A stretch of 27,934 bases of DNA from assembly GCA_017618935.1 (NCBI GenBank), contig JAFZTG010000226.1, positions 1-27,934 of the forward strand. The letters are read 5' to 3'. A program made the translations under genes and the position numbers. Source of the stretch: Bacteroidales bacterium. GTDB lineage: Bacteria > Bacteroidota > Bacteroidia > Bacteroidales > UBA1715. This document shows positions 8,000 through 16,574 of this stretch, piece after piece (within the stretch, counting starts at the first letter, position 1; each line of letters begins with the position of its first letter). The notes beneath the pieces were generated by a model. That model did not search any database. It saw nothing but the letters and a program-made list of their open reading frames with translations, and was not told the origin of the DNA.

Positions 8000-8611
8000 T
8001 TATTTTTTTGATAGTTCCTTTTTAATCCAGCGAAATAACGCCTCCATTCGGGCATCAAGAGATTTTGGCAACAAGTCCTCGATGAAGGAAATTTCCCTAT
8101 AACGGGCATCTATTTTTATCTCCACGTGAATGGCGTCCTGCACTTTATTTGCACGTAGCTGAATGTATAAGTCATTGGCTTGTACACCCGTTATGCCCCA
8201 AATTGAGATAGGTTCTATGAGTATCAAATTCGCGATAACCTCGTTGTCATTTCCGGTGTAGTTAATTTTGAACACGCAGTCTCCCAAGGAATTGTCTTCT
8301 AGAAGACAATAGTAATCCGCAGATTGTTTTATGGAAATTGCGTTATCGGCAATGAATTTCTTGTCTTTCGAATTATTGATGAAACCAGCTTCTGTGTAAA
8401 GCGTTTCCCATCGTTCACGAGTGTTTGAATAATATTGAATTCCTTTCAATGTAGAAATCGAAGCAAAAACTTTCGATACGTCAGTTATTTTTCCCTCGTA
8501 AGGAATGTCATAGACTTTTTTCTTTGAAAAATTTGGATTCGATACTTGTCCGGTTGCCGTTACAAATCCAAGTATGAAAACTAAAAATGGAATTATTGTT
8601 AGTCTTTGCAT
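8000..8611 (-). CDS. Secreted protein of unknown function
   Basis: I do not recognise this family. The frame is open back to an ATG at 8680 (226 residues), but the internal Met at 8611 starts a good signal peptide, MQRLTIIPFLVFILGFVTATGQ, giving 204 residues. The 8680 start would put a 23-residue polar extension before it. The mature part has alternating beta-type segments (VYDIPYEGKITDVSKVF, VFKINYTG, VIANLILIEPISIWG) and a C-terminal VHVEIKIDARYREISFIEDL followed by a basic helix ending KKELSKK. That end recalls DUF4468/TBP-like-fold secreted proteins of Bacteroidota, but this is only an impression. It is transcribed divergently from the AAA+ ATPase gene and ends at the shared terminator with metK. 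Confidence 0.75.
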   Translation of the reverse strand: MQRLTIIPFLVFILGFVTATGQVSNPNFSKKKVYDIPYEGKITDVSKVFASISTLKGIQYYSNTRERWETLYTEAGFINNSKDKKFIADNAISIKQSADYYCLLEDNSLGDCVFKINYTGNDNEVIANLILIEPISIWGITGVQANDLYIQLRANKVQDAIHVEIKIDARYREISFIEDLLPKSLDARMEALFRWIKKELSKK

Positions 8612-8680
8612 CGAAATCCATCTTGCATTTGAAGTGGTTTTACTCTGACTAACGTATTGACTCAATATTTTTTTTGTCAT

Positions 8681-8830
8681 GTTTCTTTTTTTGGTAAAAA
8701 TAAAAAAAATAATAATTGTATAATGATGATTATTAGTGTTTTATAAAAAAATAGTGATATTTTTTTTCGCTGTGCATTGATTTCGCTCACGTGCCGATAT
8801 ATTTTTGCGCGAACCAAAAAAACTAACGAT
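8681..8830. other. AT-rich divergent promoter region
   Basis: Very AT-rich DNA with long A and T runs (around 8690-8770) separates the minus-strand secreted-protein gene from the plus-strand AAA+ gene. On the plus strand TTG at 8778-8780 and TATTTTTG at 8800-8807 make a plausible -33/-7 pair. I found no TAnnTTTG for the minus-strand gene. Confidence 0.5.
8800..8807 (+). promoter_or_regulatory. Bacteroidota -7 promoter element (TATTTTTG) for the AAA+ gene
   Basis: An exact TAnnTTTG match 23 bases upstream of ATG 8831, with TTG about 20 bases further upstream. It lies inside the in-frame N-terminal extension that would begin at 8777, which argues for the 8831 start. Confidence 0.6.
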
Positions 8831-10564
8831 ATGAAACAAGAAAAATTTAATGCATTGGCAAGTTTCACCTACTTGTCGAAAAGTTTGGAGGACACCGACA
8901 TTCAAATTCTTCACTGTCTGGATGACAGATTTGTTGAGGTTAAGAGAGAGTCGGATGACGAATTCAGGAGAAGAAATGCAAAATTGTCTGACGAGGATAA
9001 AAAAGCGATTATTCAGGAATTGAAGCGTTTTGCGAATTATTTACAGTTAGATGAAATTCAAACGTGTGTGTTTATTGCGTTTTACACGTTTCAGATTGAT
9101 GAACGCGACAGGTACGACAAGGATATTTTGCCAAGTTTTTTCTCTGCTTCAACTTTGGATCTTTTGCCTCTGAAGGGTGTTGCCGATCAGTTAATGACAA
9201 AAGGATATCTCAGAAAAAACACCTTGTGTAGCTATGGCCGTCGTCGTATGCAAATCTCAATCGACACGGGTGTGGAGGATTCCATTATCAACAATAAGGA
9301 GTTTTATATGTCGGAGGAAAAGAAAATCGACCGATATAAATTCTGTCTATTCGTGGATGCCGAGGTTGAAAATCGTGGCGACGGAGAAATTCCGACCGAA
9401 GTGTTGTTTGACCGTGTTGAGGCGCTGGAAGAAAAAAACAAAGATTTGACTTTTGTGAAAAATGTGAAGGGGAAAATCAAATCAGTAGAGAAGAGAACGC
9501 TATTTTACATAGTATGTAAGGATTACTTACATAGTGAAAAAACGGTTATAGACAAACTCTTGTCGGCTATTTATTTCTCGGCTTCGACTCGATTTAGAGT
9601 TGCATCGTCAATTTTGAACGATACGCACGAACTTATCCAAAAAGATTTGGTGGAAAAACGTCCGGCAGAGTTCTTCAATCGTGCCACAATGGCGTTGACG
9701 CGTAAAGGACAGGAATTGTTCTTGGAAGAGGATTTTCAACTGGTTCAGCAAAAAGAGAAAGATGACAAGCGTTTGGTTGCTCCCGAAAAAATCAACGCAA
9801 AACAGTTGTTCTTCGGCAAAGAGTTGGACGAAGAGATCCATTTCTTGCAGAAATCGTTGGAGGACAAGCAATTCAAGGAACTGCAAAAACGATTGCAGAA
9901 GAAAGGCATGTCGAGTGGCGTGACAGCCATTTTCTACGGATTGCCGGGTACGGGAAAGACCGAGTCGGTAATGCAGATTGCCAAGGCGACGGGACGAAAG
10001 GTCATGCACGTTGACATTAGTGCCACAAAAACGTGCTGGTACGGTGAAAGCGAGAAGTTGGTGAAAAGAATTTTTACGGATTATGCCGAAAAATGCAAAA
10101 ACGAGAAGTTGAAACCCATCCTATTGTTCAACGAGGCCGACGCCGTGTTTGGGAAACGTCACAAAGACGTGTCTCACAGTACGGAACAAACCGACAATAC
10201 GATTCAGAATATATTGTTGGAGGAGATGGAAAAACTTGACGGCATTATGATTGCCACCACGAACTTGGCAGGCAATCTTGACGAGGCATTTGAACGGAGA
10301 TTCTTGTTCAAGGTCAAGTTCGACAAACCGACAATTGAGGCAAAACGTAGCATTTGGAAAGATAAAATGCCGGCGTTGAGTGACGAGGCTTGTGAGAAAC
10401 TTGCGTTGCAGTTCGATTTCTCTGGTGGCGAAATCGACAACATTGTCCGTAAGTTCACAATGCAGGAAGTGTTGAAAGATGCCGTCGCCGACTACGATTC
10501 CATTGTGAAATTGTGTGGCTCGGAAAAACTCAGCGGAAAAGAACGTAAAAAGGTTGGATTCTAA
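8831..10564 (+). CDS. AAA+ ATPase with long N-terminal region, atypical Walker B
   Basis: A 577-residue cytoplasmic protein. Residues 1-330 form a mostly helical, charged region I do not recognise (possibly containing winged-helix units). The AAA+ module follows: Walker A GLPGTGKT at 370-377, Walker B ILLFNEAD at 430-437, sensor-1 region IATTNLAGN, and arginine-finger-like FERRFLFKVKF. The usual Walker B Asp is Asn434, while Glu435, the catalytic position, is kept. Such N-E versions exist in bacterial AAA proteins of the SpoVK/CDC48-like type, so activity may be retained. The role is unknown; a remodelling or chaperone ATPase is the general expectation. ATG 8831 is preferred to 8777 because the -7 element lies between them. 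A WYL regulator follows after 150 bases that include two palindromic repeats. Confidence 0.88.
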   Translation: MKQEKFNALASFTYLSKSLEDTDIQILHCLDDRFVEVKRESDDEFRRRNAKLSDEDKKAIIQELKRFANYLQLDEIQTCVFIAFYTFQIDERDRYDKDILPSFFSASTLDLLPLKGVADQLMTKGYLRKNTLCSYGRRRMQISIDTGVEDSIINNKEFYMSEEKKIDRYKFCLFVDAEVENRGDGEIPTEVLFDRVEALEEKNKDLTFVKNVKGKIKSVEKRTLFYIVCKDYLHSEKTVIDKLLSAIYFSASTRFRVASSILNDTHELIQKDLVEKRPAEFFNRATMALTRKGQELFLEEDFQLVQQKEKDDKRLVAPEKINAKQLFFGKELDEEIHFLQKSLEDKQFKELQKRLQKKGMSSGVTAIFYGLPGTGKTESVMQIAKATGRKVMHVDISATKTCWYGESEKLVKRIFTDYAEKCKNEKLKPILLFNEADAVFGKRHKDVSHSTEQTDNTIQNILLEEMEKLDGIMIATTNLAGNLDEAFERRFLFKVKFDKPTIEAKRSIWKDKMPALSDEACEKLALQFDFSGGEIDNIVRKFTMQEVLKDAVADYDSIVKLCGSEKLSGKERKKVGF

Positions 10565-10566
10565 AG

Positions 10567-10594
10567 GTAGAGACGCGATTAGCCGCGTCTCTAC
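10567..10594. repeat. 28-bp palindromic repeat, copy 2
   Basis: Arms GTAGAGACGCG and CGCGTCTCTAC (11 bp each) around ATTAGC. It begins two bases after the AAA+ stop codon. Same length and outer arms as the copies at 1260, 23268 and 23319. Confidence 0.85.
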
Positions 10595-10618
10595 ACGAAT
10601 CACAGATTTTGTAGAATG

Positions 10619-10646
10619 GTAGGGGTGCAAAATTTTGCATCTCTAC
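10619..10646. repeat. 28-bp palindromic repeat, copy 3 (divergent)
   Basis: GTAGGGGTGCAAAA pairs with TTTTGCATCTCTAC, 28 bp in all with G-U pairs in the outer arm. The last six bases (CTCTAC) and the length match the family, but the centre is AT-rich. The T-run that follows would make it a working terminator. Confidence 0.7.
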
Positions 10647-10668
10647 TTTTTTTTGCCACGTTATTTTA

Positions 10669-10676
10669 TATCTTTG
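10669..10676 (+). promoter_or_regulatory. Bacteroidota -7 promoter element (TATCTTTG) for the WYL gene
   Basis: An exact TAnnTTTG match, 38 bases before the ATG. TTTG at 10652-10655 lies upstream, but closer than the usual -33 spacing. Confidence 0.6.
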
Positions 10677-10714
10677 GAAAAATAAATGTAGAATCAGTTT
10701 AATTCTTAATTCTT

Positions 10715-11614
10715 ATGTCTTCCGTACAAATTCAGCGATTGCAGTGGTTGATTGAAGTGATTTCGGATTTTGGGCCGATTACGTTAAAAGAAATTCAAGA
10801 CAAATGGGACTATTGTTCACTCAATTATGACAACAAACCCTATCCTCGGCGAACTTTTTACGACCATTTAGGTGCAATTTATGATTCGTACGGCATCAGC
10901 ATAAAATGTAATAATGATTACGAATATTACATTGACAAAGGGGAAAGTACCCCCACGACGGATTGGATGGTGGATAGTTTTTCCATCAACAATACGTTGC
11001 AGGAGGCAAAGGCGTTGAAAAACAGAATCGTGCTGGAGGATGTTCCTTCGGGTAGAAAGTGGCTGACGCTGATTTTACGGGCGATGATGAACAATAATTG
11101 TTTGGAAGTCACGCACCAGTCGTTCAAGAAGGACAATGCCACCACGAGGATTATGCAGCCATATTTTATCCAGTCGCACAATCGCCGTTGGTATTTGTAT
11201 GCGTTTGACGAAAAAGACAAGAAAATGTACACGTTGGCGTTGGACAGAATGAGTAACGTGGAAATGCTGAGCAAGACGTTCAAGTTGCCCAAGGATTACG
11301 AACCGAAAGCACACCTTGCAAAAGGGTATGGTGCCTCGATTTATGAGGAGGTGAAGCAGGAACGGATTCAAGTGAAAACTACGGCCTATGCGGCAAATTT
11401 TATGCGAACGCTACCACTCCACGATTCACAACGGGAAATAGAAAAAAACGACGAATATTCAATTTTCGAGTTCTATTTGCCGCCGGTAAACGAGTTCTTG
11501 TATGACATTCTGCATCGTGGCGAATCGGTGGAAATCCTTTCGCCGGCGTCGTTACGAAAGAAACTCGCAGGAAAAGTGAGCGAATTGGCAAACGTGTATG
11601 CGAAGAAAAAATAG
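10715..11614 (+). CDS. WYL-domain transcriptional regulator
   Basis: This 299-residue protein has an N-terminal helix-turn-helix region (about residues 1-60, with YPRRTFYDHLGAIYDSYGI resembling the recognition part), a WYL domain centred on QPYFIQSHNRRWYLYAFDE and YTLALDRM (about 148-180), and a C-terminal WCX-like part (about 220-297). WYL domains sense ligands, probably nucleic acids or nucleotides, and regulate transcription, often near defence or DNA-repair genes. Here the next gene, convergent and only eight bases from its stop, is sbcC, a DNA repair nuclease subunit. The AAA+ gene lies upstream in the same direction but has its own promoter and is separated by possible terminators, so joint regulation is only a guess. 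Confidence 0.92.
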   Translation: MSSVQIQRLQWLIEVISDFGPITLKEIQDKWDYCSLNYDNKPYPRRTFYDHLGAIYDSYGISIKCNNDYEYYIDKGESTPTTDWMVDSFSINNTLQEAKALKNRIVLEDVPSGRKWLTLILRAMMNNNCLEVTHQSFKKDNATTRIMQPYFIQSHNRRWYLYAFDEKDKKMYTLALDRMSNVEMLSKTFKLPKDYEPKAHLAKGYGASIYEEVKQERIQVKTTAYAANFMRTLPLHDSQREIEKNDEYSIFEFYLPPVNEFLYDILHRGESVEILSPASLRKKLAGKVSELANVYAKKK

Positions 11615-11622
11615 TAGTTGTG

Positions 11623-14600
11623 TTAAACAACTGACCTTTCTATTTCCACATTACTTCGCCCTTCGCCTTTTTTCACAACCTGAATCTTTACGGGAATACG
11701 TTCAGCAAGTTCTTCCCTGTGGGAAATAATTCCTACACGTCGTTTTGATTGTCCTGCAATTTCTTGCAGTTTTTCCAAGGTTGACATTACCGAATCGAGA
11801 TTTTTCTCATCGAGTGTGCCAAATCCCTCATCTATGAAAAGAATATTCACGTTCATGTCGGGACGATTAAGCGAAGATAATGCCAACGAAAGTGCCAACG
11901 AAATCATAAATCGTTCACCACCAGAAAGGACGGTTACGCTACGAATGTTGTCTTTGTTGTAACGGTCAAGCACAAGAATGGAAAGTTGCTCGTTTTCTTC
12001 GCTGCACGTAAGCTTATATCGGTCAGTGATTTTTTCAAGATAGATATTTGCATTGTTGAGCAATGGACGAAGAATGTATGTTTGAACCAACGTGCGAAAA
12101 CGATCGCCGCCAAAAATCTTATTCAACTTATCCCATTTGTTAAAGATTTCGGTCTTTTGGTTCAGTAATTCCTTTGCTTTCTCCAAACCGTCTTGATTTT
12201 TTTGATTTTCATTCAATTGTGTCGTAATGCTACTTATTTGGGAAATACAATCTTCTTGTTGTTTCTTTATCTCAGCAAGATTGTTTTGTAATTCTTCTTT
12301 GTTTTGAATATCTGCTTCTGTCGTTACCTGTAACTTCTCCAACGTTTCTTTTATAATCTTTTCTGCTTCGGCAATCTTTGCATTACTTGTTTGTAGATTG
12401 GTATCCGTAACTGAAATGAATGTGCGAGCAGAAGATATTTCTTCTTTATGATTGATGATATTCCAGAGATATGTTTCATCTTTCTTATTCTGAGTATAAT
12501 AATTCGACAAAACGATATTTGCATCGTGAATTTCCTTTTCGGAATCCTTAATTTGAGAATCCAATTGTTTTTGCTCCGAAAACAACGTATTCCAGTCTTT
12601 CCTAACGTCAGAACTATTGTATTGCGTTGGCATTACGGTCGTATCCCAATCACTGTGGGTTCTAAGAATCTCCGATTTCGTGTCATTAATCTGAGTAAGA
12701 ATATCATTACTCTTTGCTAATTCACCTTGGGCTTTTTGAAGGTTATCTTTGTAAGAAATATATTCCTTTGCATCGTTTGTGAGCTGTGGCCGCACGTCTT
12801 TGCTTTCCCACGTAGGATAATATTTACTAAGTTTGGGTTGCAAATCGTTTTTGAGTGTGTCTTTTTCTTGATGGAGTTCTTGAATGTTTTTATTGAGATT
12901 TGCTATTTCGAAAGCGTTATTTTCTAATGCTTTTTCCGCCTTTTGTTTTTCCTTATCTGCTGAAGATTGTATTTCTTCTAAAGTTTTTTTCTTGTTTGTC
13001 TGGTTATTTATTTCCTGTTGTAGTTGTTCCGCTTTTTCTTGCGCTTTTTCTAACTTACCTATTGTTTCTTTAATAACATTTGTCTTTTCTATTATTTGTA
13101 TTTGCAATTTGGTAATGTCCAATTCCAACTCCTTTGCTTCGTTTTCTATATTTTTTTGAGCGGAAGATAATTCCTGTTGGTCTTTATCTCTTTTTTTCTT
13201 GTTCTCTAAAAGACTGCCATTGAGCGTGTTATAATTGATTTGTGCAATTTCTTTTTCTTGCGTTGCTGTTTCAAGGAGCGATTTCGCATTTTGTTCCTCT
13301 TCCTGTAAAGGCGAAATAATTTTTGAGAACTCTTCGTCATTACCAAGATTCTCAATGTGTTGTCCACAAAGTGGACAGTTTTTTGCGTGTTCTTCGTGCA
13401 TACGTTTGCGAAGTTCCTTTAAGGTGTCCTGCACGCTCATTTCCATTGTGCTGAGCAATTTGCTCGCTTTTTCATAGTCTTCTTTTGCTTTTGTATATGC
13501 AGCATCTTTTTCTTCTCTGATTTTATTCAACGATTTGAGCTGTTCCTCATCATGTTGTATCGTTGTATTCAGATTAGAAAAATTTGTGCGTAACTTTTCA
13601 AGATTCTCATATTCTTTTTTTAGTGTTTCCAAAGCACTTATTTTTCCATTATAGACACGAATATCTTCGTTTAATTTCAAGGGATTCAGCTCATTACGTT
13701 GCTGTGTCAAGTTATCGATTTCTTTTTGTTTCTCTTCAACGTCTTTTTTTGCCTTTGAAAACGTTTTCTCCTTTTCGTTACAGTCATTTTTAAGTGAATC
13801 GGTTTTTCCTTTTGTTTCGGTCAGGAGAGAGGAATTATTCGTAATCTTTTGATTTGTAGCAATATATTGTTCTATTTTAACAACAATTGCATCCGCTGAC
13901 GAATATAACGTATCTCTGTCGTTCCGTTCGTTAATCCAATTTTCAAGTTGCTTTATTTCCTCTTCTTTTGTTGAAATCTCTTTTATACGGTATTCTATGT
14001 CGGCAGAAAGTGTATGGAATTTGCTTTTTACGTTTTGCAAACTTTTTTCCGCTTTTGTTTTTTTATCTTCTTCTGCTTTTTTGTTCGTAAGACAGTTCCG
14101 CTCCGTGTCAGTATTCTCCCAGTCTGATATCAGAGTTTTTTTCTTTTTGTATTCGTCCCCCTCGATAATAGCCTCAATGGTTTTCTTTTCGGTTAATCCA
14201 TTGTTGTACACCGTTTTTTGCGTGACAAAGGTTTCTACTAATTTCAATGTGGAATCAGTCTGTCTTTGTTTTTCATCAAGCTCGTCTTTTTCTTTGTTCT
14301 TTGTTTGGAGTTCAGTGTTTAAATTATCGATTTTTTCCTGGGGTAGAATATGGGTGAGTTCTGTTTTATATTGGGTTTCGGCGTTTTTTTTCTCGCTGCT
14401 TGCGTTGCTGAAAATATTTTTTATTGCTTCTCCATATTTGCTGAATCGTTCTGTGTTGGTCAATTGTTCCAAGATGGCTTCGCGTTCTTTTTTATCGCCC
14501 GTGAGGAATGAGGCAAACTGACCTTGTGCCAGCATTGCCATTCGACCAAATTGATCGAAGTTAAGACCCACGGCGGCAAGTATCTGCCGACCCGTGTTTG

Positions 14601-15075
14601 CTTCCACTTTCTCCCAATCTTTTTTTTCTTCTTTATATTCCCAAACGGGTGTACGATATTTAAGCGGACGTTTCCCGCTTTCGTCGGTTTTCCCTTTCAT
14701 TATTCCAAGTGTCAACTTAGCGTGGTATTCTTTACCATCGTTTCCTTCAAAAATAAGCTCGCTATAGCACTCGTCATTTTCGGAAATGCCAAGTCTTGTA
14801 TATTGTTCAATGCTATTTACTTTGATGGATACTCCATTTTGGTTGGTAAAATTGTTTTTTTGCGTGTTGACGACGCCTTCGGTACGTGGCGTTTTTTTGT
14901 ACAGCGCCATTGATATGCCGTCAAGAATCACCGATTTTCCAGCTCCCGTATCTCCCGAAATAAGGAATATGCTTGCAGGATCACCTGTTACGGCATCGGT
15001 CAAATCTTTCTCAAAATTAATATCCGCCTTTTCAATAGAGGCAATGTTGCGAAGATGTAATTCTTTTATTCTCAT
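11623..15075 (-). CDS. sbcC: Exonuclease SbcC (Rad50-like ATPase subunit)
   Basis: SbcC with SbcD forms the Mre11/Rad50-type nuclease that cleaves DNA hairpins and processes blocked ends. The 1150-residue protein has Walker A GDTGAGKS at 41-48, long coiled coils (about 190-530 and 600-1000), a zinc-hook CPLC with Cys567 and Cys570 almost exactly at the middle, the ABC signature LSGGE (Ser1051-Glu1054), Walker B FIDE (Asp1082, Glu1083) and the D-loop GTLDEKN. Length is normal. Its ATG overlaps the end of sbcD by four bases (ATGA), the usual translational coupling. Long Phe/Ser-rich frames on the opposite strand are shadows of the Glu/Lys-rich coiled coil. Confidence 0.96.
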   Translation of the reverse strand: MRIKELHLRNIASIEKADINFEKDLTDAVTGDPASIFLISGDTGAGKSVILDGISMALYKKTPRTEGVVNTQKNNFTNQNGVSIKVNSIEQYTRLGISENDECYSELIFEGNDGKEYHAKLTLGIMKGKTDESGKRPLKYRTPVWEYKEEKKDWEKVEANTGRQILAAVGLNFDQFGRMAMLAQGQFASFLTGDKKEREAILEQLTNTERFSKYGEAIKNIFSNASSEKKNAETQYKTELTHILPQEKIDNLNTELQTKNKEKDELDEKQRQTDSTLKLVETFVTQKTVYNNGLTEKKTIEAIIEGDEYKKKKTLISDWENTDTERNCLTNKKAEEDKKTKAEKSLQNVKSKFHTLSADIEYRIKEISTKEEEIKQLENWINERNDRDTLYSSADAIVVKIEQYIATNQKITNNSSLLTETKGKTDSLKNDCNEKEKTFSKAKKDVEEKQKEIDNLTQQRNELNPLKLNEDIRVYNGKISALETLKKEYENLEKLRTNFSNLNTTIQHDEEQLKSLNKIREEKDAAYTKAKEDYEKASKLLSTMEMSVQDTLKELRKRMHEEHAKNCPLCGQHIENLGNDEEFSKIISPLQEEEQNAKSLLETATQEKEIAQINYNTLNGSLLENKKKRDKDQQELSSAQKNIENEAKELELDITKLQIQIIEKTNVIKETIGKLEKAQEKAEQLQQEINNQTNKKKTLEEIQSSADKEKQKAEKALENNAFEIANLNKNIQELHQEKDTLKNDLQPKLSKYYPTWESKDVRPQLTNDAKEYISYKDNLQKAQGELAKSNDILTQINDTKSEILRTHSDWDTTVMPTQYNSSDVRKDWNTLFSEQKQLDSQIKDSEKEIHDANIVLSNYYTQNKKDETYLWNIINHKEEISSARTFISVTDTNLQTSNAKIAEAEKIIKETLEKLQVTTEADIQNKEELQNNLAEIKKQQEDCISQISSITTQLNENQKNQDGLEKAKELLNQKTEIFNKWDKLNKIFGGDRFRTLVQTYILRPLLNNANIYLEKITDRYKLTCSEENEQLSILVLDRYNKDNIRSVTVLSGGERFMISLALSLALSSLNRPDMNVNILFIDEGFGTLDEKNLDSVMSTLEKLQEIAGQSKRRVGIISHREELAERIPVKIQVVKKGEGRSNVEIERSVV

Positions 15076-16361
15076 TGTGTTATTGTTGTTTCGTTAGCGT
15101 TCGTTTTTTTTGATGTTTTTGAAGCAATTTTTATTTTTTCTTCCTCGTCCAACCGTTTTATTTCTTTCTCAACTTCGTTGAATGCCTCGCGTATTTCCTC
15201 AATAGTGAGTGTAGGATATTGTTCTATCGTTTTTTCAATAAAATCAAGCGGATTGGTCATTTGCTGAATATCGGCAATTTCAAATTTAATATCTTTTTGT
15301 TCTGAATCAGTATTCGTCGTTTGTCCTGTCCATAGAATTTTAGGATTGTAACGGACTTCATCATTGGTTAATGCCAAACAATCATAAACCATCTGATTGA
15401 AATTCGATGGAATATCTGTCTTATTGTCAATACGTAAGCGGATATATCCCGATTTATAGTCTTGACAAAATTGTCCGATTGCATTAATGGCTTCATCGGA
15501 AGAAGTAAATGATGAGCCGTCTTCTGGAAGTATGTAGAAATGGCGCAATTCATCAATCCGCAGTTGCTCTATTTTGACTGTTCCGCCATGTTTGTCAATT
15601 TCGACTAAACTCACGGTATGAGGATAGTCCTCGTCGCAACTTACGTGGAGCGCACTGCCAGAATAACGAACGACAGGGGCTGGATAGGAGACAGACGGTT
15701 TAAACGTATCGCCTTGGTGACCAATTGTTTGTGGCTTGTGTATATGTCCAAGGGCAAGATAGTCGAACCCTTCGCCGAATGATTTTGAGTCTTGGGTTTT
15801 TATCTTTCCAATTTCAAAATCGTGCCCTGTGGCATCTAATCCGGCAACAGCGGTGTGCCCCATCATAACTACAGGCTTTCCGTCGGTATTTTCTACATTG
15901 ATTTTATTTAGTATTTCCTGTAAAACTTGTGGTCTTTCTCCCGTCATAAACGGAATCGCAACCACGTAACCGCTCTTGAGACGCACAATGTAGTTGTCCG
16001 CCCAATTTCCTCCGCTTTCCGCCGTAGGACCAATTCCTATGAGTGTGGTGTTTGCAAGATTCCACACGTCGTGGTCGGCTTGCAAACGGGATGCCGAGTC
16101 GTGGTTGCCGGCAGTTATCACCATTGCCATATCGGGACATTCTTTATGTAAATCGACAAAAAATTCGGTAAACGTCTTTTTTATCGAAGCAGACGGTTGT
16201 TGTATGTCAAAAATGTCACCACTGATAAGGAGTGCGTCAGGTTTTTTCTCTTTGCACCATTTTTTTAGTTGTTTGAAGAAATGATGATGTTCGTCGCAAC
16301 GATCATAGTTCTGGTAGATGACCTGTCCAAGGTGTAAGTCTGCAGTGTGTAATATTTTCAT
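15072..16361 (-). CDS. sbcD: Exonuclease SbcD (Mre11-like nuclease subunit)
   Basis: The metallophosphoesterase subunit of SbcCD. The 429-residue protein begins MKILHTADLHLGQ (metal ligands Asp8, His10), then has the canonical GDIFD, GNHDS, GHTAVAG and GHIHKPQ motifs that form the two-metal Mn2+ site. The C-terminal third, after about residue 280, is the capping domain plus a Lys/Glu-rich tail that should contact the SbcC coiled-coil base. First gene of the sbcDC operon, divergent from prfA. Upstream on the minus strand, TATATTTA at 16391-16398 is a weak -7 candidate. Confidence 0.95.
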   Translation of the reverse strand: MKILHTADLHLGQVIYQNYDRCDEHHHFFKQLKKWCKEKKPDALLISGDIFDIQQPSASIKKTFTEFFVDLHKECPDMAMVITAGNHDSASRLQADHDVWNLANTTLIGIGPTAESGGNWADNYIVRLKSGYVVAIPFMTGERPQVLQEILNKINVENTDGKPVVMMGHTAVAGLDATGHDFEIGKIKTQDSKSFGEGFDYLALGHIHKPQTIGHQGDTFKPSVSYPAPVVRYSGSALHVSCDEDYPHTVSLVEIDKHGGTVKIEQLRIDELRHFYILPEDGSSFTSSDEAINAIGQFCQDYKSGYIRLRIDNKTDIPSNFNQMVYDCLALTNDEVRYNPKILWTGQTTNTDSEQKDIKFEIADIQQMTNPLDFIEKTIEQYPTLTIEEIREAFNEVEKEIKRLDEEEKIKIASKTSKKTNANETTITQ

Positions 16362-16548
16362 AAATGAATTGTATTTCTTGTTTATTAGGGTAAATATACA
16401 TTTTTTCTACAAACGGATGAGTGTGATGTCAAATAAATAGATAACTATTATACGCGCATGGAGTCTTTGCATTGTCAATGTAGGGAAAAAAGGTAAGAAA
16501 ACCTTACGAAATTTGCGAGGCAGATTTCCCTTTTTTGTAAATAATTTC

Positions 16549-16556
16549 TACTTTTG
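16549..16556 (+). promoter_or_regulatory. Bacteroidota -7 promoter element (TACTTTTG) for prfA
   Basis: An exact TAnnTTTG match 18 bases before the prfA ATG, which implies a leader of only about ten bases. The rest of the 213-base gap to sbcD holds no gene; there is a short inverted repeat AAGGT/ACCTT near 16491-16505. Confidence 0.65.
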
Positions 16557-16574
16557 CACGCAAAGGAATAAAGT

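Larger units (their letters stand above)
10565..10714. other. Intergenic region with two palindromes
   Basis: This gap of 150 bases carries two 28-bp palindromes (10567-10594 and 10619-10646), 24 bases apart. The second is followed by a T-run (10647-10654), so it could act as the terminator of the AAA+ gene. The -7 element of the next gene follows. Confidence 0.6.

Noticed and set aside
10567..10646. Two closely spaced 28-bp repeats suggestive of a CRISPR-like array
   Set aside because: The two copies differ strongly, are separated by only 24 bases, are perfect or near palindromes, and recur singly elsewhere; there are no cas genes or spacer series.
12884..14521. Several plus-strand frames of 90-174 codons opposite sbcC, rich in Phe, Ser and Cys
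   Set aside because: They are the antisense image of the Glu/Lys-rich SbcC coiled coil and have no start signals of their own.
8831..16361. A defence island built from the AAA+ ATPase, WYL regulator and SbcCD
   Set aside because: SbcCD is a housekeeping repair complex present in most Bacteroidota, the AAA+ and WYL genes have separate promoters, and no nuclease, toxin or mobile gene links them. It is kept only as a weak question in the findings.
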